The position numbers and the translations under genes are program-made. From Neobacillus soli NBRC 102451 (GTDB taxonomy: Bacteria > Bacillota > Bacilli > Bacillales > Cytobacillaceae), in contig NZ_BCVI01000040.1 in the NCBI RefSeq assembly GCF_001591665.1, forward strand, positions 1 through 64,000: a stretch of DNA of 64,000 bases, in the 5' to 3' direction. Position 1 is the stretch's first letter; every line of letters starts with the position of its first letter. Below, piece after piece: positions 1 through 11,168 of the stretch. Under the pieces are notes generated by a model. That model did no database searches, was not told where the DNA came from, and saw nothing but the letters and a program-made list of their open reading frames with translations.

Positions 1-21
1 GAATGTAGGCATCCTCTTTTA

Positions 22-1734
22 CTAATTTTTCTTCAACATTAGTACCAATTCTTCATCCGGCGTAACATAAACCGTCTGCTGATTGTCATAAATCACAAAT
101 CCCGGCTTGGCGCCGCTAGGTTTTTTAACATGACGAACTTTCGTGAAATCAACTGGTACGGAGCTAGAGTTCCGTGCTTTACTATAATATGCAGCCAAAA
201 CAGCTGCCTCCCGAATGGTTTCATCTGCTGGTTCTTTGCTGCGAATTACGACGTGGGATCCCGGAATATCCTTCGTATGGAACCAAATTTCATCCCTTGC
301 CGCAAGCTTATTGGTTAAATAATCATTTTGCTTATTATTTTTTCCGACGATGATCTCGGTCCCATCTGTAGCAATAAAGTGATCCAAAACCGGTTTTGCA
401 TTTTGAAGCTTCTTTACTTTCCGTTTCTGGCGTTCGCGAATATAACCGCCCTCGACTAGCTCCTCGCGAATCTCTTGAATATCCTTCGGTGAGGCCGCCT
501 GTACTTGCTGCTGTAAATTATCAAAGTAAGCTACCTCAGCCAAGGCGAGATCAATTTGCTCAACGACAACAGCAACCGCATTTTTTGCCTTTTGGTATTT
601 GGAGAAATATTTTTGGGCATTTTCAGATGGCGTTTTCCTAGGATCCAGTGGAATCGTAATCGTTCCGCCTAATTCATCATAATAGTTGAGAACTTCGATT
701 TCCTTCATTCCCTTTTTTGCTGCATAAATATTGGCGGTTAACAGCTCACCAAAACGCTGATATTGATCAGCTCGCTCTGCTTCTTTTAACGTGTCCTCAA
801 GCTTCGAAATTTTCTTTTCATTTTTTTCCTTTTCATTCCCAATAAATCGTTCAATGTCATTTCCTTGCTGTTTCACCCGGTCGCGTTCCGCCTTGCCAAA
901 ATAATAGCGGTCAAGCATTTCACTAATCGTAGAGAAGGTCTTTATTTCTCCCTTTAAATGCTCGAGCGGGAAAAGATAATAAGCGTCCTTGCCGCCTGAT
1001 GAGATGATGGCAGGAGAAATATCCCCTGATTCCACCTTTTTAATCAAACGAATAAACGTCTCTGGTACGGTCGTTCGATTGGCAAGGCCGCTTTGGAAAA
1101 TAACTTCCTTTGCGAAAAGCGGCGAGGTACCTGCAAAATGCTCGACTAGCTGCCGGTCTAGCTTGCCGCCATTAAAATCGACACTTCGTAAAACGTCCTC
1201 TTCCGAAGCCATGAATGGATATTGCTTGTTTTGCGCAGGAGGAAATACGTATGGCTGCCCCGGCAAAATGGCTCTAAAGCTATTTACGGCAAAGGAGATA
1301 TGCTTGATGCTATCAAGAATAACATTGCGCGTTTTATCAACGATAATAATATTGCTATGTCTGCCCATAATTTCAATGATCAGCTGTTTATAGCTAATAT
1401 CGCCGATTTCATTTCTGCCTTTAATTTCAAAAATGATCATCCGGTCTGTTTCTACCTGATATAAATCCTCTAATATATAGCCCTCGATATGCTTTCTGAG
1501 CAGCATACAGAACATCGGCGGTTCACTTGGATTATCATAGGCTTCATTGGTGAGCTGAACCCTTGCGTAGCTTGGGTGTGCTGATAATAATAGCTTTTGA
1601 TTTACCCCGTTTGCACGAATGGTGAGAATTACCTCATTTTTATAAGGTTGATGAACCTTGTTTATCCGTCCGCCCTTAAGGGAACGAACAAGCTCATCGA
1701 CCATTGCTTTTGTAAATAAACCATCAAATGACAT
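22..1734 (-). CDS. rqcH: RqcH (NFACT family), ribosome-associated quality control factor
   Basis: RqcH binds 50S subunits obstructed by peptidyl-tRNA and directs C-terminal alanine tailing of the stalled chain; older annotation is fibronectin-binding protein (FbpA/YloA). The 570-residue protein has the NFACT-N domain starting MSFDGLFTK, a central coiled coil (about residues 290-430) and the C-terminal NFACT-R domain with [17 protein letters not shown] chose the ATG at 1734 over 1743: an AAAGGA Shine-Dalgarno lies 8 nt upstream, and this start puts the conserved Asp-Arg pair at residues 97-98, the numbering known for B. subtilis RqcH. It is transcribed divergently from the P-type ATPase gene. 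Confidence 0.95.
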   Translation of the reverse strand: MSFDGLFTKAMVDELVRSLKGGRINKVHQPYKNEVILTIRANGVNQKLLLSAHPSYARVQLTNEAYDNPSEPPMFCMLLRKHIEGYILEDLYQVETDRMIIFEIKGRNEIGDISYKQLIIEIMGRHSNIIIVDKTRNVILDSIKHISFAVNSFRAILPGQPYVFPPAQNKQYPFMASEEDVLRSVDFNGGKLDRQLVEHFAGTSPLFAKEVIFQSGLANRTTVPETFIRLIKKVESGDISPAIISSGGKDAYYLFPLEHLKGEIKTFSTISEMLDRYYFGKAERDRVKQQGNDIERFIGNEKEKNEKKISKLEDTLKEAERADQYQRFGELLTANIYAAKKGMKEIEVLNYYDELGGTITIPLDPRKTPSENAQKYFSKYQKAKNAVAVVVEQIDLALAEVAYFDNLQQQVQAASPKDIQEIREELVEGGYIRERQKRKVKKLQNAKPVLDHFIATDGTEIIVGKNNKQNDYLTNKLAARDEIWFHTKDIPGSHVVIRSKEPADETIREAAVLAAYYSKARNSSSVPVDFTKVRHVKKPSGAKPGFVIYDNQQTVYVTPDEELVLMLKKN

Positions 1735-1767
1735 GGAAAACATCCTTTTCTACATACATATATATTA

Positions 1768-1797
1768 ATTATAGCTTACTTAATTAATCCCTGTCTT
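1768..1797 (-). promoter_or_regulatory. Candidate SigA promoter of rqcH
   Basis: On the minus strand AAGACA (1797-1792) is followed after 18 nt by a perfect TATAAT (1773-1768), about 35 nt before the rqcH start. The -10 is exact; the -35 matches four of six bases. Assignment is by sequence only. Confidence 0.45.
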
Positions 1798-1912
1798 ATT
1801 TTACCCTTCAACTTTGGAAGTTTCACTTAATCATAGCATTTTTTTGGACGACCCTGAATAAGCTTTCCTTAGAGCGAGTCTCTTACAATTAAGGGGGAAG
1901 TGAGATGGTCGG

Positions 1913-4591
1913 ATGAAATTCCATGAAATGAAGATAGAACAAGTAGAAAAGGCCTTAGAAACCGACTTTTCTTCTGGATTATCACAGGAAGAAGTAAAGA
2001 AACGCATTGCTGAGCATGGGCATAATGAATTGGACGAAGGAGAAAAGCAATCAGCTTTACTCTTATTTTTTAGTCAATTTAAAGATTTTATGGTCTTAGT
2101 ACTCTTAGCCGCTACCTTGATTTCCGGCTTGCTTGGCGAATATATCGATGCGATTGCCATTATTGCGATCGTTATTATTAATGGTATCCTTGGGTTTTAT
2201 CAGGAACGGCGGGCAGAAAAATCGCTGGCAGCGTTAAAGGAATTGTCCGCGCCCCATGTAGCAGTACTCAGAGACGGTAAATGGATTAAGGTTCCTTCGA
2301 AAGAAATTGTCATCGGAGATATCCTCAAGTTTGTCAGCGGCGACAGGATTGGTGCTGATGTCCGTGTGATTGAATCCAAAAGTTTAGAAATAGAAGAGTC
2401 GGCCCTTACTGGTGAGTCTGTTCCTGTTTCAAAGCATATCGACTGCCTAACAAATCCCAACCCGGGAATTGGCGATATGGAGAATATCGCCTTTATGGGC
2501 ACGATGATTACGAGGGGAAGCGGTCATGGGGTTGTCATTGCGACCGGGATGAAAACAGCCATGGGGCAAATTGCCGATTTACTCCAAAATGCCCAGGCGC
2601 AAGACACACCATTGCAGCGCCGTTTAGAACAGTTGGGGAAAATTTTAATAACCGTTGCATTGCTGTTGACAGTACTTGTGGTTGTGGTCGGTATTTTACG
2701 GGGACACGAGATATATGAGATGTTTTTAGCGGGTGTTTCCCTTGCAGTGGCAGCCATCCCAGAAGGACTGCCGGCGATTGTGACCGTAGCATTATCACTC
2801 GGTGTTCAAAAAATGATCAAAAAAAATGCGATTGTCAGGAAGCTGCCGGCAGTTGAAACCCTAGGCTGTGCGTCGGTCATATGTTCTGATAAAACAGGGA
2901 CGATGACACAAAACAAAATGACCGTTACCCATTTATGGAGCGGGGGAAATACGTGGACAGTCGACGGGGTAGGGTATCAGCCGCAGGGTCACTTTTACCA
3001 AAATGACCGTAATGTTCACCTTAAAGATGAGAAAGCATTACAGCAAATGCTGATTTTCGGAATGTTATGTAATCATTCGGATTTGGTCAAAAAGGAAGAT
3101 GATTTCATTCTTGATGGCGATCCCACCGAAGGGGCACTGCTGGTAAGTGCGATGAAAGCAGGCTTTAATCGTCAAAAATTGCTAACTGAATTCACCATCA
3201 TCAATGAATTTCCTTTCGATTCTGCCCGAAAAATGATGAGTATTCATGTAAAGGACAAACAAGGCCGGCACTTTATTATCACAAAAGGTGCACCGGATGT
3301 TATTTTAGGTAAAAGTGAATCGGTTCTTTGGGATGGACGGACACAACTTTTAAATAAAGAGACGCAAATTAAGGTTCAGGATTCAATTGATAATCTTGCT
3401 GCACAGGCGCTTAGAACCATTGCGATTGCCTTTAAGCCAATCCCGGCTAATACCATCATCCTAAGCGAACAAGAAGCAGAGAAAAAGTTAACGTTTATTG
3501 GTGTGCAGGGAATGATTGACCCGCCAAGACCTGAAGTGAAAAAGGCTGTAAAGGAATGTAAGGAAGCGGGTATTAAAACTGTGATGATAACTGGTGACCA
3601 TGTGATTACGGCAAAGGCGATTGCCTCAAAGCTAGGAATAATGACAAACAAAAGCAAGGTGCTCGATGGGAATGGGTTAGCTGATATGTCGGTGGAAGAG
3701 CTCGAAGATGTGGTCGATGACGTGGCTGTTTTCGCCAGGGTTTCACCAGAGCATAAATTGAAAATTGTCAAAGCATTACAAAATAGAGGACATATCGTGG
3801 CAATGACGGGTGATGGAGTGAATGATGCCCCAGCTATTAAAGCAGCAGATATTGGAGTAGCGATGGGGATAACCGGAACAGATGTCGCCAAAGAAGCTTC
3901 AGCACTTATCTTGTTAGACGATAATTTTGCTACAATTAAGGATGCGATTGTAGAGGGTAGAAACATTTACGAAAATATCCGCAAATTTGTACGCTACCTA
4001 TTAGCATCCAATGTAGGTGAAATTTTGGTGATGTTGTTTGCCATGATTTTAGCACTGCCGCTGCCACTTGTACCCATTCAAATACTGTGGGTAAATCTGG
4101 TTACCGACGGCTTGCCGGCCATGGCACTTGGTCTCGACCGTCCAGAGGATGATGTGATGAAGCGAAACCCGCGTAGCCCGAATGAAGGTATTTTTTCACG
4201 CGGATTAGGCTGGAAAGTAGTCTCCCGTGGATTTTTAATTGGTATTGTAACATTACTTGCATTTATCATCGTTTACCATAACGATCCGACACAACTTCCA
4301 TATGCCCAAACGGTGGCTTTTGCCACACTCGTTATGGCCCAGCTTATTCATGTTTTTGATTGCCGCAGTGAAAAGTCAGTCCTTTCAAGAAACCCATTTG
4401 GGAATCCATATCTTATTGGGGCTGTTATTTCATCGCTCGTTTTAATGGTTGGGGTGATTTATTTGCCAGCATTGCAGCCGATTTTTCATACAGTTCCAGT
4501 CGCTGCTAAAGATTGGCTCCTGATTATCGGGCTTTCAGCTGTTCCAACTTTTTTACTAGCGGGATCATTTTTGTTAAGAAAAACAAAATAA
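1913..4591 (+). CDS. yloB: Calcium-transporting P-type ATPase (YloB type)
   Basis: P2A-type cation ATPase of 892 residues, expected to export Ca2+ (and perhaps Mn2+) across the cell membrane; the B. subtilis homologue YloB is a Ca2+ ATPase linked to sporulation. Visible motifs in order: actuator TGES at 166-169, the PEGLP membrane motif at 283-287, phosphorylation motif DKTGT with Asp326, nucleotide-binding KGAP at 458-461, and the hinge MTGDGVNDAP at 631-640. Hydrophobic helices flank these blocks (about 55-95, 245-295 and several after 690). The N-terminus carries a cation-ATPase N domain. A GGGGGAAG Shine-Dalgarno precedes the ATG. It forms a single-gene unit closed by a terminator. Confidence 0.95.
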   Translation: MKFHEMKIEQVEKALETDFSSGLSQEEVKKRIAEHGHNELDEGEKQSALLLFFSQFKDFMVLVLLAATLISGLLGEYIDAIAIIAIVIINGILGFYQERRAEKSLAALKELSAPHVAVLRDGKWIKVPSKEIVIGDILKFVSGDRIGADVRVIESKSLEIEESALTGESVPVSKHIDCLTNPNPGIGDMENIAFMGTMITRGSGHGVVIATGMKTAMGQIADLLQNAQAQDTPLQRRLEQLGKILITVALLLTVLVVVVGILRGHEIYEMFLAGVSLAVAAIPEGLPAIVTVALSLGVQKMIKKNAIVRKLPAVETLGCASVICSDKTGTMTQNKMTVTHLWSGGNTWTVDGVGYQPQGHFYQNDRNVHLKDEKALQQMLIFGMLCNHSDLVKKEDDFILDGDPTEGALLVSAMKAGFNRQKLLTEFTIINEFPFDSARKMMSIHVKDKQGRHFIITKGAPDVILGKSESVLWDGRTQLLNKETQIKVQDSIDNLAAQALRTIAIAFKPIPANTIILSEQEAEKKLTFIGVQGMIDPPRPEVKKAVKECKEAGIKTVMITGDHVITAKAIASKLGIMTNKSKVLDGNGLADMSVEELEDVVDDVAVFARVSPEHKLKIVKALQNRGHIVAMTGDGVNDAPAIKAADIGVAMGITGTDVAKEASALILLDDNFATIKDAIVEGRNIYENIRKFVRYLLASNVGEILVMLFAMILALPLPLVPIQILWVNLVTDGLPAMALGLDRPEDDVMKRNPRSPNEGIFSRGLGWKVVSRGFLIGIVTLLAFIIVYHNDPTQLPYAQTVAFATLVMAQLIHVFDCRSEKSVLSRNPFGNPYLIGAVISSLVLMVGVIYLPALQPIFHTVPVAAKDWLLIIGLSAVPTFLLAGSFLLRKTK

Positions 4592-4606
4592 AGTGTGTTA
4601 TAATCC

Positions 4607-4645
4607 AAAAGGTAATAGAAAAACTCTATTACCTTTTGCCTTTTT
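4607..4645 (+). terminator. Intrinsic terminator after the Ca2+ ATPase gene
   Basis: Perfect 12-bp inverted repeat (4607-4618 with 4626-4637), 7-nt loop, then GCCTTTTT. It separates the ATPase gene from the yicC-remA-gmk-rpoZ unit. Confidence 0.85.
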
Positions 4646-4694
4646 ACAAAAGTAAAATTCACGATCCATTTTTCATAGATTGGATGTGCAAGTG

Positions 4695-5570
4695 ATGGTT
4701 ATTAGTATGACAGGCTTTGGAAGAGGTAGGTCAGAATCGGATTCCTTCTCTGTAAATGTGGAAGTGAAAACAGTAAACCACCGTTTTTGCGAAATGAATA
4801 TCCGAATGCCGAGGCGGCTTTTAAAAATTGAAGATAAAATAAAAAAGAAACTGACCCAGCATATCCGTCGTGGCCGGGTTGAGGTGTACGTAAGCTTAGA
4901 AGGTGATGGTGTCGTAACCCGCACAGTCCATGTTGACTGGAAATTGATTGAGGAATATTACCAATTTATTAAGCAGGCACGGGAAAGATACGATATTGAA
5001 GGGACCGTCACACTTCAGGATTTGCTAAGCCGAAGTGAACTTTTACATATTGAAGAAAGTGAAGTTGGCAATGAAGAGCTTGAGAATTTAGTTCTTAACG
5101 CTGCAGAGGATGCAGTTATTTTATTAAAACAAATGCGGGTGGCTGAAGGAGAAGAATTAAAAAAGGATTTGCTTACCTCCATAGCTCATTTAGAAACAAC
5201 GATGATTGAACTCCAGAAGTATGCACCACACGTTGTTCAATCATTTAAAGAGCGTTTAACGAAAAGGATGCAGGAGTTCGTCAATGGACAAATCGACGAA
5301 GCAAGAATTTTAATAGAGGCAGCGGTTTTTGCTGATAAAGCGGATATTAATGAAGAAATGACAAGGTTGAAAAGTCACACCCAACAATTCAAAGAAGCGC
5401 TAAAAAGCCAAGAACCTATTGGGAGGAAACTTGACTTTCTCGTTCAAGAAATGAATAGAGAAGCAAACACAATCGGTTCAAAGGCAAATGATTCAAACAT
5501 TGCAAAGAAAGTAGTAGAAATAAAAAGTATCCTTGAGAAGTTGAAGGAACAGGTTCAAAATATTGAATAG
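4695..5570 (+). CDS. yicC: YicC/YloC-family endoribonuclease
   Basis: Member of the YicC/YloC family, long annotated as a stress-induced protein and more recently linked to endoribonuclease activity in E. coli. The family N-terminus [11 protein letters not shown] and the conserved C-terminal DUF1732 block ([20 protein letters not shown], near the end) are both present; 291 residues is a normal length. A TTG at 4680 would add five residues, but ATG 4695 gives the family N-terminus, so I use it. Its Shine-Dalgarno is weak (GGATG). It is the first gene of the unit with remA, gmk and rpoZ; the next start lies about 60 nt downstream. Confidence 0.9.
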   Translation: MVISMTGFGRGRSESDSFSVNVEVKTVNHRFCEMNIRMPRRLLKIEDKIKKKLTQHIRRGRVEVYVSLEGDGVVTRTVHVDWKLIEEYYQFIKQARERYDIEGTVTLQDLLSRSELLHIEESEVGNEELENLVLNAAEDAVILLKQMRVAEGEELKKDLLTSIAHLETTMIELQKYAPHVVQSFKERLTKRMQEFVNGQIDEARILIEAAVFADKADINEEMTRLKSHTQQFKEALKSQEPIGRKLDFLVQEMNREANTIGSKANDSNIAKKVVEIKSILEKLKEQVQNIE

Positions 5571-5629
5571 CATTGTTTAGAAAAGGTTTGACACGGCCAA
5601 AATATATTATTGATGATTGGATGATGACG

Positions 5630-6519
<890 letters not shown>

Positions 6520-6520
6520 A

Positions 6521-6739
6521 ATGTTATATCCTTCTATCGATTCATTGCTTGAAAAAATTGATTCTAAATACTCTCTTGTCTCCGTTGCAGCGAAACGTGC
6601 GCGTGCGATGTCGCAAGTAAAGGATGAGAGACTGCCAAAGTATGTTTCTTATAAGTATGTTGGGAAAGCACTTGAGGAAATTTACAGTGGTGAGCTTACC
6701 TATCGGATTTCCAAACAGGCAGAAGCAGCTACTGACTGA
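6521..6739 (+). CDS. rpoZ: RNA polymerase omega subunit
   Basis: Omega subunit, 72 residues, helps assemble and stabilise RNA polymerase around beta-prime. Family signatures are [20 protein letters not shown] at the N-terminus, RRAR-like AAKRARAM and [13 protein letters not shown] 6521 is preceded by GGAGG with a 9-nt gap; the in-frame TTG at 6512 lies inside gmk and is less likely. It ends the yicC-remA-gmk-rpoZ unit, before a terminator at 6776. Confidence 0.93.
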   Translation: MLYPSIDSLLEKIDSKYSLVSVAAKRARAMSQVKDERLPKYVSYKYVGKALEEIYSGELTYRISKQAEAATD

Positions 6740-6775
6740 TCAAAAAGATAATGAACATGAAGTAAACCGTGAAAG

Positions 6776-6820
6776 AAGGTCTGACGATAAAGGAAAACTC
6801 CTTACGTGTCAGCCTTTTTT
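6776..6820 (+). terminator. Intrinsic terminator after rpoZ
   Basis: Outer stem 6776-6785 pairs with 6808-6816; an inner AAGGA/TCCTT stem lies in the loop; a T6 run follows. A separate unit begins with coaBC about 120 nt later. Confidence 0.8.
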
Positions 6821-6939
6821 ATTTTGCTTTTACAATAGATGTTGATTTTTGTCGATTTTAAGTAGGAAAAAGATGAAAAATTGCTAGCTATCTAGCATAA
6901 TAAAAAAGAGTTAGTGTTTTAAAAGTGAGGGATTAACTG

Positions 6940-8163
6940 ATGATAAAGGATAAAAAGATATTAGTATGTGTTACAGGAGGTATAGCTGTTTATAAAGCAG
7001 CGGCGCTGACGAGTAAGCTTGTCCAAGCTGGTGCGCTGGTGAAGGTCATTTTAAGCGATTCAGCTGCGAAATTTGTTACCCCATTAACCTTTCAGGCATT
7101 ATCCCGCAATGAAGTCTATACGGATACCTTTGACGAAAAAAATCCGCGTGTGATTGCCCATATTGATTTAGCGGATTGGGCAGATTTAATTCTTGTTGCG
7201 CCAGCAACGGCTAATACCATTGCCAAAATAGCCAATGGAATCGCCGATAATATGATTACCACTACATTGCTAGCTGCCGTTTCACCTGTTTGGATAGCCC
7301 CGGCGATGAATGTGCATATGTACGAACATCCCGCTGTGAAAAAGAATCTTGCCATTTTGGCCGACTATGGATATCAATTTATCGAACCTGGGGAAGGGTA
7401 TCTTGCCTGCGGATATATTGGTAAAGGCCGCCTGGAGGAACCGGAGAAAATGGTTGAGTTGATTCAAGAATTTTTCAGGCATGACAATGTCCAACAACTA
7501 ACGGGGAAGACAGTGGTCATTACAGCAGGACCGACCAGAGAAAAAATTGATCCTGTCCGTTTTATTTCCAATCATTCCACAGGGAAAATGGGGTATGCTC
7601 TCGCCGAAGAGGCGAAAAAACAGGGTGCTCATGTCATTTTAGTTTCGGGACCTGTTCACCTTCCCGCCCCTTCAGGGATAAATATGGTAAAAGTTGAGAG
7701 CGCGGAAGAAATGTACAATGCTGTTATGGGTTATTTTGACCTTGCTGATGTAGTGATTAAAACAGCAGCCGTTGCCGATTACCGCCCCAAAATCAGCTAT
7801 GACCATAAGGTGAAAAAGCAGGCAGGTGACACGAGCATCGAACTGGAAAGAACGAAGGATATTTTGTTTGAACTGGGGAAAAGGAAGAATGGTCAGGTGC
7901 TCATAGGTTTTGCTGCTGAAACCGAAAAGGTTGAAGAATATGCAGGCAAAAAGCTAACCACTAAAAATGCTGATATGATTGTTGCCAATAATGTGAAAGC
8001 GGCTGGAGCGGGATTTGGGACAGATACAAACATTGTCACCCTCTTCAAACGTAATGGAACTGTTACCGAATTACCACTTATGTCAAAAAGTGCTGTTGCA
8101 AAAAGGATTATTGAGGAAATTACTTCTCTTCTGAAGGATATGGGTAAAAATGGAAATAGCTAG
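6940..8163 (+). CDS. coaBC: Bifunctional phosphopantothenoylcysteine decarboxylase/phosphopantothenate-cysteine ligase
   Basis: Two-step coenzyme A enzyme: the CoaB half joins 4'-phosphopantothenate to cysteine and the FMN-dependent CoaC half decarboxylates the product. The CoaC half (about 1-185) shows catalytic His74, PAMNVHMY at 121-128 with Asn124, and the clamp Cys157 in GYLACGYIGKG. The CoaB half (about 190-400) has ITAGPTREKIDPVRF, NHSTGKMG and AAVADYRPK. At 407 residues the length is typical. It overlaps priA by 14 nt and probably opens the long coaBC-to-thiN run. GTGAGGG is the Shine-Dalgarno. Confidence 0.96.
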   Translation: MIKDKKILVCVTGGIAVYKAAALTSKLVQAGALVKVILSDSAAKFVTPLTFQALSRNEVYTDTFDEKNPRVIAHIDLADWADLILVAPATANTIAKIANGIADNMITTTLLAAVSPVWIAPAMNVHMYEHPAVKKNLAILADYGYQFIEPGEGYLACGYIGKGRLEEPEKMVELIQEFFRHDNVQQLTGKTVVITAGPTREKIDPVRFISNHSTGKMGYALAEEAKKQGAHVILVSGPVHLPAPSGINMVKVESAEEMYNAVMGYFDLADVVIKTAAVADYRPKISYDHKVKKQAGDTSIELERTKDILFELGKRKNGQVLIGFAAETEKVEEYAGKKLTTKNADMIVANNVKAAGAGFGTDTNIVTLFKRNGTVTELPLMSKSAVAKRIIEEITSLLKDMGKNGNS

Positions 8164-10561
8164 TGTGATTGTTGACGTTCCGACAAAGCAAACGGATCGA
8201 GCTTTTGATTATTTAATTCCGGAGGATTGGCGGGGAACGATTCAGCCAGGAATGCGAGTCATAGTTCCGTTTGGCCCAAGAAATATTCAAGGGTTTGTCA
8301 CCGAGCTGAAATCCGAATCAGCCTTTAAAAAATTAAGAGAAATCATCGAACCCATGGATCTTAAGCCCGTTTTAAACCAGGAATTATTAGAGCTTGGTGA
8401 CTGGCTGACTGAAAATACGCTCTGCTTTAAAATCTTCGCCTATCAGGTTATGCTGCCGGCAGCATTAAAGGCGAAATATGAAAAAAAAGTCAAGCTTTCT
8501 ATAGGGATGGCAGTTGCCGATTTACCGATTCAGCTCCAGGGCTTTTTTGAAAACCAGGAGATGCTTGAATGGGAAGAAGCATTAAAAAAAGGAATTGTTC
8601 CCCTTTTACAAAGAGAGGCGGCAAAGGGCCATCTTGAAGTCATTTATGTGGTCAAAGAAAGGGTTAAGAAGAAACAGCGGAAATTTGTCCGCCCGCTTGT
8701 CACCCTTGATGAATTAAAAAAAGAAGTGGAACGCTTCCCGGCAAAGGCAGAAAAGCAAAAGTTAGTATTAAGCTATTTTGTCGAGCATTTTCAAGCTGTT
8801 GAATTAAGGGAGTTGACCTCAAATCTTAAAACCTCAGCAGCTACAGTGAAGGCCCTGGTTGAAAAAGGGATCCTTACTGAGTTTGAAATGGAGGTATACC
8901 GTGATCCATTTGAACATCGAACCTTCAAACGAACGAAACCATTACCATTAACGAATTCACAGCAAACGGCCATCGTGCCGATTTTAAATGCTATTGAAAC
9001 AAATCGGCACGAGGTGTTTTTACTATATGGTGTTACGGGAAGCGGTAAAACTGAAATCTACCTGCAATCGATCCAGGAGATTATTGAGAAAGGTCAGGAA
9101 GCGATTGTACTAGTTCCGGAAATTTCGCTTACCCCACAGATGGTAAATCGCTTTAAAGGGAGATTTGGAGAACTAGTAGCGGTAATGCACAGTGGGTTAT
9201 CGGCGGGCGAAAAATATGATGAGTGGCGTAAGATTCAACGCAAGGAAGTAAAAGTGGTTGTGGGAGCCAGATCTGCCATTTTTGCGCCGTTTGAGAATCT
9301 CGGGATTATTATCATTGATGAGGAGCATGAGACAAGCTATAAACAGGAGGAAATGCCGCGCTATCATGCCAGGGATGTAGCAATAGCAAGGGCAAAAACA
9401 TACAGCTGTCCCGTTGTGCTTGGAAGTGCCACACCCTCACTCGAATCCTTTGCAAGGGCGCAAAAAAAGGTGTACCACCTTTTATCATTGCCAAGCCGAA
9501 TGAACAATCAAACTCTTCCTTCCGTGGAAATCATTGATATGCGTGAGGAGCTTCGTGAAGGCAATCGCTCGATGTTTTCACGGAAGCTACTTGAAATGCT
9601 AAAAGACCGCCTTGAAAAAAAACAACAATCGGTATTATTTTTAAATAAGCGCGGTCATTCATCCTTTGTGATGTGTCGGGACTGCGGTTATGTGATGAAT
9701 TGCCCGAATTGCGACATCTCGCTGACCTACCACCGTGTGAATGAACAAATGAAATGCCATTATTGCGGCTATGAAAGCTATGTACCAAAGCAGTGCCCTG
9801 AGTGCACAAGTGAGTATATACGTTATTTTGGAACAGGGACACAAAAGGTAGAGGATGAGCTTGGGAAAATTCTCCCTGAAGCCAGGGTCATTCGAATGGA
9901 TGTCGATACAACGGGCCGAAAGGGTTCACATGAACGGCTATTAAATGATTTTCAAGAGGGCAAGGCCGATATATTATTAGGAACGCAAATGATTGCGAAG
10001 GGACTGGATTTTCCCAATATCACCCTAGTTGGTGTTCTATCCGCTGACACGATGCTCCATTTACCAGATTTCCGCGCGTCCGAAAAAACTTTTCAACTGC
10101 TAACACAAGTAAGCGGACGAGCCGGACGTCATCAATTGCCAGGTGAGGTTATTATTCAAACCTATACGCCTGAACACTATAGCGTAGAACTTGCGGGAAC
10201 CCAAGATTATGATCTCTTTTATCAACATGAAATGATGATCCGAAAAACTCATCATTATCCGCCATTCTATTATCTTTCACTCATTACAGTCAGTCATGAG
10301 CAATTGATGACTGTTGTTTCGGCTACAGAGAAAATTGTTAATTATGTCCGCTCGCAAGTTTCCAAGGATGCAGTCGTTTTAGGACCTGCAGCCTCACCCG
10401 TAGCAAGGATTAATAATAGATATCGCTATCAATGTCTGATAAAATACAAACGGGAACCGAACCTTTCGAAAATATTGAAAACGATTCTTGACCAATATCA
10501 GAAAGATACGAAAAGCGGCTTACTGGTTTCGATTGATTTAAATCCCTATATCCTAATGTAA
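8150..10561 (+). CDS. priA: Primosomal protein N' (PriA), replication restart helicase
   Basis: Superfamily 2 3'-5' DNA helicase that recognises stalled forks and reloads the replisome. Visible parts: N-terminal 3'-DNA-binding domain (VPFGPRNIQGFV), Walker A GVTGSGKT at 294-301, Walker B DEEH at 390-393, and a zinc-binding region of eight cysteines (CRDCGY, CPNCD, CHYCG, CPEC) between the two helicase lobes. Helicase motifs GTQMIAKGLDF and QVSGRAGRH follow. The 803-residue length is normal. The start lies inside the end of coaBC (14-nt overlap), implying translational coupling. Confidence 0.96.
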   Translation: MEIASVIVDVPTKQTDRAFDYLIPEDWRGTIQPGMRVIVPFGPRNIQGFVTELKSESAFKKLREIIEPMDLKPVLNQELLELGDWLTENTLCFKIFAYQVMLPAALKAKYEKKVKLSIGMAVADLPIQLQGFFENQEMLEWEEALKKGIVPLLQREAAKGHLEVIYVVKERVKKKQRKFVRPLVTLDELKKEVERFPAKAEKQKLVLSYFVEHFQAVELRELTSNLKTSAATVKALVEKGILTEFEMEVYRDPFEHRTFKRTKPLPLTNSQQTAIVPILNAIETNRHEVFLLYGVTGSGKTEIYLQSIQEIIEKGQEAIVLVPEISLTPQMVNRFKGRFGELVAVMHSGLSAGEKYDEWRKIQRKEVKVVVGARSAIFAPFENLGIIIIDEEHETSYKQEEMPRYHARDVAIARAKTYSCPVVLGSATPSLESFARAQKKVYHLLSLPSRMNNQTLPSVEIIDMREELREGNRSMFSRKLLEMLKDRLEKKQQSVLFLNKRGHSSFVMCRDCGYVMNCPNCDISLTYHRVNEQMKCHYCGYESYVPKQCPECTSEYIRYFGTGTQKVEDELGKILPEARVIRMDVDTTGRKGSHERLLNDFQEGKADILLGTQMIAKGLDFPNITLVGVLSADTMLHLPDFRASEKTFQLLTQVSGRAGRHQLPGEVIIQTYTPEHYSVELAGTQDYDLFYQHEMMIRKTHHYPPFYYLSLITVSHEQLMTVVSATEKIVNYVRSQVSKDAVVLGPAASPVARINNRYRYQCLIKYKREPNLSKILKTILDQYQKDTKSGLLVSIDLNPYILM

Positions 10562-10682
10562 TCTCCCAAGAATCAAGCTGGAAAAAGGTTATCATTTTGA
10601 TTTTTGGGTGAAAATGAATAGTACCAATTTATAAAAAATTACACCTCTTATCATGAGGGCAGTATAAATGGAGGAACAGTCC

Positions 10683-11168
10683 TTGGCGATACGAGAAATT
10701 GTAATATACCCTGCCGAGATTCTTGAGCAAACATGCACGGCAGTGGTGAAATTTGACAAGAAACTTACAAGAGTGCTTGATGATATGTATGACACAATGA
10801 TTGAATATGATGGGGTCGGACTTGCTGCTCCGCAAATTGGACTAGACGCTAGAATGGCCATAGTTGATATTGATGATGAATTGGGGACAATCGAGATGAT
10901 TAACCCACAAATTTTGGAATCCTTCGGCGAGCAAACTGGACCAGAAGGCTGTTTAAGTTTTCCTGAACTATTTGGCGAAGTGACGAGGCCTAATTTTGTT
11001 AAGATTGAAGCATTTGACCGTAAAGGCAGGAGGTACACGCTCGAGGCTGAAGGTTTCTTAGCCAGAGCCATTCAACATGAAATCGATCATCTTGACGGAA
11101 TTTTATTCACGACAAAAGTAACGAGATATCTTACGGAAGATGAGTTAAAAGGAGTAGAGAGTGAATGA
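10683..11168 (+). CDS. def: Peptide deformylase
   Basis: Metalloenzyme that removes the formyl group from the N-terminal Met of new proteins. All three family motifs are present: [17 protein letters not shown] (Cys metal ligand) and QHEIDHLDG (two His ligands and catalytic Glu). I place the start at TTG 10683, giving [14 protein letters not shown] and 161 residues, because GGAGG sits 8 nt upstream; the ATG at 10668 overlaps that Shine-Dalgarno and would add a non-conserved MEEQS. It overlaps fmt by ATGA, fitting their paired roles of adding and removing formyl groups. Confidence 0.95.
   Translation: MAIREIVIYPAEILEQTCTAVVKFDKKLTRVLDDMYDTMIEYDGVGLAAPQIGLDARMAIVDIDDELGTIEMINPQILESFGEQTGPEGCLSFPELFGEVTRPNFVKIEAFDRKGRRYTLEAEGFLARAIQHEIDHLDGILFTTKVTRYLTEDELKGVESE

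Noticed and set aside
989-1393. 134-codon plus-strand ORF over rqcH
   Set aside because: Antisense shadow of RqcH; composition low in charged residues and no Shine-Dalgarno.
5588-5616. TTGACA upstream of remA as a promoter
   Set aside because: No acceptable -10 at 16-18 nt; it lies just after the yicC stop codon in a continuous transcription unit.
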